Assembly: GCA_002344005.1 (NCBI GenBank)
Contig: DDTD01000067.1
Span: 1 to 18,040, forward strand
Length of the DNA: 18,040 nt
From: Ignavibacteria bacterium UBA2373
Lineage (GTDB): Bacteria; Bacteroidota; Ignavibacteria; Kapaibacteriales; UBA961
Reading direction: 5' to 3'
Positions 8,410 to 14,746 of the stretch are shown piece by piece. A program made the translations under genes and the position numbers. Each line of letters begins with the position of its first letter. Position 1 is the first letter of the stretch. The notes under the pieces are model-generated. The model was not told where the DNA came from, searched no databases, and saw only the letters and a list, made by a program, of their open reading frames with translations.

Positions 8410-8487
8410 ATGTGTGAAAACAAAAGTGTTAGAGGATTTAGGTTTCTCAGAGTTAAATGTTATAATAAGTCCGTTTCATTTTCATAA
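8410..8487 (+). other. 25-codon ORF directly downstream of a promoter-like element
   Basis: ATG at 8410 opens a frame of 25 codons ending in TAA, beginning MCENKSVRGFRFLRVKC. Its first base is only 8 nt after the TATCTTTG box, so a transcript from that promoter would be leaderless or nearly so. It is basic and contains two Cys. I recognise no family, and a 25-codon frame is easily random. It is listed for its position, not its sequence. Confidence 0.2.
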
Positions 8488-8899
8488 TTAAGGGGTAAAG
8501 TATGAAAACAATCAATTGCGTTTGCGTTGTAGAATAGTACACTCAATATTTTTGGTAATCATTGATAAGGTTTTCAAGTGTTCAACTGTGATTTGAGTTC
8601 TTAAGAGTCAAGGATATACTGATGTAATCATTGGAATATGCAGACTATCTTAAAAGACGAATAACGAAAGAGTATCTCACTGAGTATAAAGGTTGTAAGC
8701 AGCAACTAAACAACTCCTCCATCGCAAAACCGCTACTGCTTCAATGAAAAGTATCTATCATACAAAATCAAACAGTATATCGTAGATGAGACACTATTGT
8801 AACAATCCAATCAATAGGCAACCCTAAAAAAACTAGCAATCATACCCAAAAACTAAATATATAAGGAAAGTTATTACTTAGAGATTAGTAGGGGCAATA

Positions 8900-8917
8900 A
8901 CAGACAAAGAAGTCTGT
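8900..8917. repeat. inverted repeat upstream of the PAS kinase
   Basis: ACAGAC (8900-8905) and GTCTGT (8912-8917) form a perfect 6-bp inverted repeat with a 6-nt spacer. It ends 14 nt before the TATATTTG box, so it lies near where a -33 region would be. It could be a dimeric regulator site or a short RNA hairpin. Confidence 0.3.
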
Positions 8918-8931
8918 AATGTAAAATTGTG

Positions 8932-8939
8932 TATATTTG
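8932..8939 (+). promoter_or_regulatory. candidate -7 box for the PAS kinase gene
   Basis: TATATTTG matches TAnnTTTG. No clear TTTG sits 19-20 nt upstream, where the ACAGAC/GTCTGT repeat lies instead. Use of this box would give a leader of about 155 nt before the kinase ATG, containing the stem-loop at 8997-9042. Confidence 0.3.
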
Positions 8940-8949
8940 CTCATTGTTT

Positions 8950-9066
8950 ATGGAAGCAATGGTGTTTGTTAAGAACAGAATCAAAGAATCAGTTACCGGT
9001 ACCGTACAATCCAACAAAGCGCTTTACATCTTTGTGGTACCGATTCGTTTGTGTGCACAATCTTAG
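8950..9066 (+). other. 38-codon upstream ORF in the leader of the PAS kinase
   Basis: ATG at 8950 opens a 38-codon frame beginning MEAMVFVKNRIKESVTG and ending IRLCAQS, TAG at 9064-9066, 35 nt before the kinase start. It overlaps the whole stem-loop at 8997-9042, so its translation would melt that structure. This is the layout of a regulatory leader peptide, but there is no homology or ribosome-site support and chance is a real alternative. Confidence 0.2.
8997..9042 (+). promoter_or_regulatory. stem-loop in the 5' leader of the PAS kinase gene
   Basis: CGGTACC plus ACAA (8997-9003, 9006-9009) pairs with TTGT plus GGTACCG (9032-9042). The result is an 11-bp stem with a 2-nt bulge. The 22-nt loop holds the perfect palindrome AAAGCGCTTT (9016-9025). 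The structure ends 59 nt before the kinase ATG. It could be an RNA control element or a protein-binding site. Confidence 0.4.
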
Positions 9067-9090
9067 AAACTATTTACCCACTCGGTATCG

Positions 9091-9096
9091 AAGGAG
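9091..9096 (+). promoter_or_regulatory. Shine-Dalgarno that fixes the PAS kinase start
   Basis: AAGGAG lies 5 nt before the ATG at 9102. It is unusual here, since most other genes in the window have no such site. It argues for 9102 over the in-frame ATG at 9051. Confidence 0.65.
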
Positions 9097-9101
9097 AAAC
9101 C

Positions 9102-12100
9102 ATGATGAACAATGAGCAAGAATTGCTTTATCTACGATCTATACTCAATACGGGTAATATTTATATTGTGCGTACAGATATTGAAGGTAACTATACCTAT
9201 ACAAACAATGCTTATATAGAAGCATTCTATCCCAATGAAAAAGATTCTATTATCGGCAGAAACAGATGGGAGCGCATTGCTGATAAAGATCAAGCATTAT
9301 TGCATTCAACTGTTCAACTTTGTTTACAAAATGAGGGAGTTTCATACTCTGTCAAACTAAGGAAACGTGGGGAGAAAAATCTTGATGTTGTAAACATGTG
9401 GGAATTTACGGCAATTAGGAATCAGGAAGAAAATATCGAAATTCAGACTGTAGGATACAATGTCACTATTGAAGAAAAGCAAAAAGAAATAATCGAACAG
9501 CAACAACATGAAATCAAACATTTATACTCTGCTTTAGATTTGGTACCTGTTTCAGTCATTGTAACTGATCAAAATACAAAAATCACCTATATCAATAAAG
9601 CGTTCACCGAAGATACAGGCTATTCAGCAGAAGAAGTACTCGGAAAAAATCCTCGTATATTAGCGAGTGGGCTTACACTTCCAATAGAATATTCACGCAT
9701 GTGGGAAGCACTATCTCATGGTGAAACTTTTACAGGTTGTTTTGTTAATAGAAAAAAAAGTGGTGAAAATTTAATTCATGAAGTTAATATTGCTCCAATT
9801 ATATTAAACGATGAATGTATAGGTTATGTGAGTGCCCAACATGATATAACAGAATTAGTGCATCGAACAGAAGAATATGAGAGGTTACTTGATTTATATG
9901 AAGCGACATGCCGGATAGTATCTGTAGGCGGATGGGAACACAAGATCTTAGAGAATTCTATAGAACTCACAACAATTGCAAAAGAGATTTTTGAAACCGA
10001 GACTGATTACCCTTTGCCATTGATGGAAGCAGGTATGTTCTATAAACAAGGCTATAGCCGTGACAAGCTCTACGAAGTATCAATAAAAGCGATTGAACAA
10101 GAAACTCCATTCGATGAAGAATTAGAAATTATCACGGCAAAGGGTAAGGAACGATTTGTACGACTCATAGGAAAAGTAGAAAAACGTAATAATGTTGTTA
10201 CCAGATTATATGGTTCTATTATTGACATCACCGAACAAAAAAAGGCACAAGAGCAATTATCAAGGACAATGGAAGGCTTGCGCTGTCTGATTGATAATAA
10301 CCCACATGGTGTATTCACACTAAATACCGACGGATTTATTACTTCTGCCAATGAATCTGTTCTTACTATGTTACAAATTCCTAAAGACAACTTTGTAGGT
10401 AGTCATTACAGCGGATACATATACCCTAACGATTTAGCAACAATCAATAATGACTTTTTTAATGCTCTTCAAGGTGAAAGAAAAATTCAAGAGTTGGCTG
10501 TAAAGAGTCCCTTACCACATCAATTATACTGGCGCATAACCGGTATTCCGATTATGATTAATGATATTGTCGAAGGTATATATGTCATTGCTGAAGACAT
10601 TACAGAAAAGAAACAAAACGAAGAACAACTCTTGAAAACGCAACAGATTTTGGATGCATACTTCAATTCTACCGGCGAAGTAATTGTTATCTCCGATTCT
10701 GACTATAAAGTCATTGCTTTTAATGCACAAGCGATTTCTGAGAGTGTCAGTATTTTTGGAGAGGAGGTTTTTGTCGGAAACAGCATGGCTGATTATGCAC
10801 AAAAAACAGGGTTTAAAGAGTTTCAAAATATTTATTCAAGAATTCTCAGCGGTGAAACTATAGAATTAGACAGGCATTGGACAATTGGCGATTATGAAGG
10901 ATGGAGACATATCTCGTATATGCCTGTGAAAAATAAAATTGATGAGAGAAGTGAATTCTTGGTTGCCTTTGTCATACGCGATATATCTGATAGAAAAAAA
11001 TTAGAATTATCCCTACAAGAGCGAACAAAATTATTAGAAAAAGTAACAACTCTCTCCCCTGTGTTTATTACAGTTTCTGAAATTTCAAGCGGAAACATTA
11101 TTTACTCCGGCAGATCAATGTTTACAGAATTAGGATATAGCATTGATGTCATCAAAGAAATAATGAGCAAAGGTTTTGAAGAGGGCAGCAAAATTCTTAT
11201 TCCCTTCGATATGGAAATTGTACAAAAACATATACAAAAATGTAAGATACTGATAAATGGCAGTCAAGAGAAAACTCAATTCAGAATGAAAAGGGAAAAT
11301 GGGGACATTGAATGGGTTGAGCTGCGTACAGCTATTTTTGAAAGAGACTCAGACGGGAATCCGACAAAATTTATCAATGCCTATTTATTTGTAACTGAGC
11401 AAGTTACATTATCGCAAAAATTAAAAGAAATAAATGAACAATTAGAAGAACGAGTTGCCCACAGAACAAGTAATTTACTCTCTTCATTAGAAACAACAAA
11501 TTCTTTGATTGAGCTATTATCGCATGATGTTCGGAATAAGCTCGGAGGTATTTATTTACAGGGTGAAATGATGCAATTATATGCCGAAAAGATTCAAAAA
11601 GAACGTATTCAGTCCATTGGAAACAGTATCGTTCATTTAGCAAAGGATATACGTGATTTACTTGACGATGTCATTGAATCACGACGTTTTGCCGAAGATG
11701 GTTTTTCTATCAAAAAACAAAGCATTGCTCTGAATGATTTCATCATGATGGCAATGAGTGGCATACACATACAAGCAGAATCCAAAAACATTATGATTAT
11801 TGTAGAGAAAATTGACGGTATAATTGATGTGGATATTCGTTTATTCAAAGAACTTTTCGACAATTTTTTAAGCAATGCCGTAAAATTTTCACCACAAGGG
11901 AAAAAAATATACATTGGTTCAATTAAAAAAGAAAATGAACTTATTCTTTATGTAAAAGATGAAGGACCGGGTATTCATCCGGATGAACACATTAAATTGT
12001 TTACCAGATTCGGCAAACTATCTGCAAGACCCACCGGAGGCGAAAAATCAACCGGTTTGGGATTGGCAATAACCAAGCAAATTGCAAAGGTACTTGATTG

Positions 12101-12170
12101 CCGTGTGTGGTGTGAATCAGAACTTGGCAAAGGTGCTACATTTTTTGTGTCTGTAACCCAAGAACCTTAG
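9102..12170 (+). CDS. soluble multi-PAS sensor histidine kinase (orphan)
   Basis: The protein has 1022 residues and no membrane segment or signal peptide, so it should sense a cytoplasmic signal. I count about six PAS/PAC units: roughly 1-125, 135-262, 275-388, 390-510, 515-640 and 645-770. Several end in the PAC-type DITE(Q/K)K or DISDRK signature before the next linker. A coiled coil (about 770-795) leads to HisKA with ELLSHDVRNKLGGI (His808). HATPase_c follows with N box FDNFLSNAVKFSP, G1 DEGPGI and G2 STGLGLAI. The usual Pro of the H box (HDxRNP) is Lys here. There is no receiver domain and no neighbouring response regulator, so its partner must be encoded elsewhere. The ligands are unknown; I see no haem or flavin motif I can name. 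It converges with the 61-residue membrane protein gene, leaving 22 nt. Confidence 0.93.
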   Translation: MMNNEQELLYLRSILNTGNIYIVRTDIEGNYTYTNNAYIEAFYPNEKDSIIGRNRWERIADKDQALLHSTVQLCLQNEGVSYSVKLRKRGEKNLDVVNMWEFTAIRNQEENIEIQTVGYNVTIEEKQKEIIEQQQHEIKHLYSALDLVPVSVIVTDQNTKITYINKAFTEDTGYSAEEVLGKNPRILASGLTLPIEYSRMWEALSHGETFTGCFVNRKKSGENLIHEVNIAPIILNDECIGYVSAQHDITELVHRTEEYERLLDLYEATCRIVSVGGWEHKILENSIELTTIAKEIFETETDYPLPLMEAGMFYKQGYSRDKLYEVSIKAIEQETPFDEELEIITAKGKERFVRLIGKVEKRNNVVTRLYGSIIDITEQKKAQEQLSRTMEGLRCLIDNNPHGVFTLNTDGFITSANESVLTMLQIPKDNFVGSHYSGYIYPNDLATINNDFFNALQGERKIQELAVKSPLPHQLYWRITGIPIMINDIVEGIYVIAEDITEKKQNEEQLLKTQQILDAYFNSTGEVIVISDSDYKVIAFNAQAISESVSIFGEEVFVGNSMADYAQKTGFKEFQNIYSRILSGETIELDRHWTIGDYEGWRHISYMPVKNKIDERSEFLVAFVIRDISDRKKLELSLQERTKLLEKVTTLSPVFITVSEISSGNIIYSGRSMFTELGYSIDVIKEIMSKGFEEGSKILIPFDMEIVQKHIQKCKILINGSQEKTQFRMKRENGDIEWVELRTAIFERDSDGNPTKFINAYLFVTEQVTLSQKLKEINEQLEERVAHRTSNLLSSLETTNSLIELLSHDVRNKLGGIYLQGEMMQLYAEKIQKERIQSIGNSIVHLAKDIRDLLDDVIESRRFAEDGFSIKKQSIALNDFIMMAMSGIHIQAESKNIMIIVEKIDGIIDVDIRLFKELFDNFLSNAVKFSPQGKKIYIGSIKKENELILYVKDEGPGIHPDEHIKLFTRFGKLSARPTGGEKSTGLGLAITKQIAKVLDCRVWCESELGKGATFFVSVTQEP

Positions 12171-12192
12171 AATATGCAATGGCTTTCTTTGC

Positions 12193-12378
12193 TCAAAGTT
12201 TTGTTAGTCTTTGGCGCAATACTCTAAACGCTATGTACAGCATAGACGCAAAGAACAGAATCCCAACGGCAAAATGAATTTCCTGTGCTAACACTACAAA
12301 TGTGATAGCAAATAAAAACACCAATGCAGAAATACCTGCTAATAATATCACTAATTTGATGCTGCTTACAATTCCCAT
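12193..12378 (-). CDS. small two-helix membrane protein, function unknown
   Basis: The 61-residue protein has two hydrophobic helices (about 7-31 and 35-51) and a basic tail (FRVLRQRLTKL), so both ends probably face the cytoplasm. The ATG at 12378 lies 1 nt after the ispH stop, which strongly suggests translation from the same mRNA and supports it as a real gene despite its size. I do not recognise the family. It is the last gene of the minus-strand operon and faces the end of the PAS kinase gene. Confidence 0.65.
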   Translation of the reverse strand: MGIVSSIKLVILLAGISALVFLFAITFVVLAQEIHFAVGILFFASMLYIAFRVLRQRLTKL

Positions 12379-12379
12379 A

Positions 12380-13279
12380 TCATGTACCTTTCACCATATA
12401 TGTTGTCTGAATAATTTGCTGCACATGATTCATGTGCCACTGGGGAGTGCTGGTTGCACCTGTTATCCCCACGGTCGAGGCTTCTCGGAACCATTCATCT
12501 ACAAGCTCGTTTGTATCCTCAATAAAGTATGTTCTTGGATTGACATTTTTGCAAACATCATAGAGCACTTTTCCATTACTTGATGCCCTGCCCGCAACAA
12601 AAATAATAACATCATTCTGTTCTGCAAACTTTTGAAGTTGCGATTCTCTTCCTGATACCTGCCCGCAGATTGTATCTTTAGCATGAAACTCGACAGCAAT
12701 GTTCTCCATTGAATCCACTATCAATTCGGCAATTTGCGATTTTAACGTATCACGAATCTGTAAAAACGTAGGCCTGTCCATCGTGGTTTGAGAAAATAAC
12801 ACAGATTTTTTCGTCAAATCAACATAGCGCATCGCTTCCTCGCTACTTTTTACAACGATACATTCATCATTACATACACCTCTCACTCCCAGAACCTCTG
12901 CATGGTCTTTTTTGCCGAAAACTATGACTTGATACCCTTGATCATAAAACTTACGCACTCGTTCCTGTAATTTTGTGACAACGGGACACGTTGCATCAAT
13001 AATTTCTATGCCCAATGAAAATGCCTTTCTGTACGTTTCCGGTGGTTCCCCGTGAGCACGCACAAGAACTTTAGCCCCAATATGGGCAATCGATTCAAAA
13101 TCATCAATGGATATAGTTTTCAACCCTTTTTTTTCTAAGCGTTGTATTTCCATCGGGTTATGAATAATATGTCCGAGCACATAGACATTCGCATTTTCAG
13201 CAAGCGATTCCTCGGCAATCTGCACTGTTCGTACAACACCCCAACAAAATCCCGAAAATTTATCAATAACGACACTCAT
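12380..13279 (-). CDS. ispH: 4-hydroxy-3-methylbut-2-enyl diphosphate reductase IspH (LytB)
   Basis: IspH is the last enzyme of the MEP pathway. It reduces HMBPP to IPP and DMAPP with a [4Fe-4S] cluster. The 299 residues contain the three cluster cysteines Cys12 (GFCWGV), Cys98 (DATCPVV) and Cys205 (TICGQVSGRE). Substrate residues are also visible: His40, His76 (VRAHGEPP), His126 and Glu128 (KKDHAEVLG), SQTTM (163-167), SSNGK (233-237) and GATSTPQW (274-281). RAHGEPP and GATSTP match the Bacteroidota-like subgroup rather than the E. coli form. The ATG overlaps the cmk stop by 4 nt, so the genes are coupled. A weak GGAG precedes the start. Confidence 0.96.
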   Translation of the reverse strand: MSVVIDKFSGFCWGVVRTVQIAEESLAENANVYVLGHIIHNPMEIQRLEKKGLKTISIDDFESIAHIGAKVLVRAHGEPPETYRKAFSLGIEIIDATCPVVTKLQERVRKFYDQGYQVIVFGKKDHAEVLGVRGVCNDECIVVKSSEEAMRYVDLTKKSVLFSQTTMDRPTFLQIRDTLKSQIAELIVDSMENIAVEFHAKDTICGQVSGRESQLQKFAEQNDVIIFVAGRASSNGKVLYDVCKNVNPRTYFIEDTNELVDEWFREASTVGITGATSTPQWHMNHVQQIIQTTYMVKGT

Positions 13280-13968
13280 AATGATTTTCTCCGAATAATA
13301 TTTTCAGCGAGGACGATTATCTTTTCTGTTTGTTCTTCGATTGTTAAATAGGATGTATCAATTTCAATGGCATCCGAAGCTTTCATGAGAGGCGAATGGT
13401 CACGGCTGGAATCCAACAAATCTCTTTGTCTAATATTTTCAACAACTTCATCAAATGACATAACAATGCTTTGAGCAGGAAGTTCAGCAATTCTTCTTTT
13501 GGCTCTTTGCTCCAGTGATGCAACAAGAAATATTTTTAAGTCTGCATTAGGGAAAACGACAGTACCTATATCACGACCATCCATCACAATACCGCCCTTT
13601 TGACCTAATTTTCTTTGTATCTCGACCATTGCTTCGCGAATCCGGCTTACAGAACTGAAATAACTGACATTCTCAGACACTTCCTTTGAGCGAATATGCG
13701 GAGTGACATCTTCTTCATTAACAAATGTTCTTTGCTCCCCTGTTTCATTACGCTTGAGTGATATGCTCGTCGTTTCCAACAGCTCATTGATTTTTTCATG
13801 ATTGTCAGGATATAAATTGAATCGTAAAGCAGCAAATGTGATTGCTCTATACATTGCTCCCGTATCAATGTACACATACTTAAAATGCTGTGCTACACAT
13901 CGTGCTGTTGTTGATTTACCCGATCCGGCCGGTCCATCTATTGCTATGATAATTTTTCTTTCATCCAT
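13276..13968 (-). CDS. cmk: cytidylate kinase Cmk
   Basis: Cmk phosphorylates CMP and dCMP to the diphosphates. The 230-residue protein has the P-loop AIDGPAGSGKSTTA (about 9-22), the CMP-binding IDTGAMYRAIT, and DGRDIGTVVFPNADLKIFL (about 130-148) with the lid Arg region AKRRIAEL. Length and motifs are typical. It starts 5 nt after the stop of the HAD gene and overlaps ispH by 4 nt. A cmk-ispH pairing is common across bacteria. Confidence 0.96.
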   Translation of the reverse strand: MDERKIIIAIDGPAGSGKSTTARCVAQHFKYVYIDTGAMYRAITFAALRFNLYPDNHEKINELLETTSISLKRNETGEQRTFVNEEDVTPHIRSKEVSENVSYFSSVSRIREAMVEIQRKLGQKGGIVMDGRDIGTVVFPNADLKIFLVASLEQRAKRRIAELPAQSIVMSFDEVVENIRQRDLLDSSRDHSPLMKASDAIEIDTSYLTIEEQTEKIIVLAENIIRRKSL

Positions 13969-13973
13969 GAGAT

Positions 13974-14741
13974 TTATTGTAATAGTAGAGTAACAACATT
14001 TTCATAATCTTCAAAATTTTCAACGATATAATATGCTCCACATGCTTTGAGCTCTTCTGCGGTATAGTTGCCTGTTGCGACGCCCAAACATTGCATAGTA
14101 TTCGCAATCGCACACCGAACATCCGCCGGGGAATCACCAATAATCCATGCAGATTCCGGCTCAAACAAGTAATGCGGGTACATATCCTGTGCCCTTTCGA
14201 TTGCCATAGCCGGTAATCTGTTCCGTTGCTCATGTTCACAGCCGAAAGCACCAACACGAAAGAACGTATCAAGACCATAAGGTTTTAACTTCAGATATGC
14301 ACATGACTCATTGTTTCCGGTTACCAATCCCAAAACGCATTGAGGATTGAGCGCAATACTCTTCAATAGCTCCATTACTCCGGGCAGTATTTCTATCGTT
14401 TCCTTTGAAAATGTCATTGCTGAAAGTCGTGATAGCTCCCGGATAATGCTTTGTTGTTGATGCATAACATCTTCTCTGTTCAAGCCTATAGTTTCACCTA
14501 ACTCAATAAGAATTTGTAAATCAGTTTTTCCGGCAAAACCACCTTTCAATTCAGCAGTTGGGCGCAAGCCGAAAATAGTTTCGAAACTTTCAGCAACAAG
14601 GTCTTGCGGAATACCTGCTTTGACAGAAATGAGTGTTGAATCTATATCGAACAATATAAGTTTTTTTGACGTGCTTTTCTGCGAACTATCTTTATGTGAC
14701 CGAATTTCTCTATTGTATAGTATATTTGGGTACGAATCCAT
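13974..14741 (-). CDS. HAD-superfamily phosphatase, phosphoglycolate-phosphatase-like
   Basis: This is a soluble HAD hydrolase of 255 residues. Motif I is LILFDIDSTLI with the nucleophile and acid aspartates; motif II is the Thr of GLVTGNN; motif III/IV is WIIGDSPADVRCA. A helical cap lies between about residues 45 and 110 (GFAGKTDLQILIELG), typical of the Gph/PgmB type. The substrate cannot be told from sequence. It is the first gene of the HAD-cmk-ispH-membrane protein operon. The ATG at 14741 is the only ATG before motif I. It adds about 27 poorly conserved residues and faces the divergent glycosyltransferase ATG only 5 nt away, so the real start may lie further in at a non-ATG codon. Confidence 0.88.
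   Translation of the reverse strand: MDSYPNILYNREIRSHKDSSQKSTSKKLILFDIDSTLISVKAGIPQDLVAESFETIFGLRPTAELKGGFAGKTDLQILIELGETIGLNREDVMHQQQSIIRELSRLSAMTFSKETIEILPGVMELLKSIALNPQCVLGLVTGNNESCAYLKLKPYGLDTFFRVGAFGCEHEQRNRLPAMAIERAQDMYPHYLFEPESAWIIGDSPADVRCAIANTMQCLGVATGNYTAEELKACGAYYIVENFEDYENVVTLLLQ
14721..14728 (+). promoter_or_regulatory. candidate -7 box for the glycosyltransferase fusion gene
   Basis: TATATTTG (TAnnTTTG type) ends 18 nt before the ATG at 14747. No clear -33 TTTG is seen at the usual distance. It lies inside the 5' end of the HAD gene as called on the other strand. Confidence 0.3.
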
Positions 14742-14746
14742 TGAAT

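Larger units (their letters stand above)
8203..9101. other. gene-poor intergenic region of about 900 nt
   Basis: No reading frame here has family signatures, and none over about 60 codons looks real. It contains the terminator-like hairpin, a near-consensus promoter (8371-8402), a 25-codon ORF just after it, several short open frames with no recognisable homology (for example 39 open codons ending at about 8745), an inverted repeat at 8900-8917, a second -7 box (8932-8939), a 38-codon ORF and a stem-loop before the PAS kinase. I recognise no known structured RNA, IS end or attachment site. It could be a decayed gene, a small-RNA locus or a long leader. Confidence 0.6.

Noticed and set aside
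9051..9101. Upstream in-frame start of the PAS kinase
   Set aside because: The ATG at 9102 has AAGGAG at ideal spacing; the 17 extra residues look unrelated to a PAS domain.
14666..14746. Upstream extension of the glycosyltransferase frame
   Set aside because: It would be antisense to the HAD motif-I region and is not needed for the GT2 fold.
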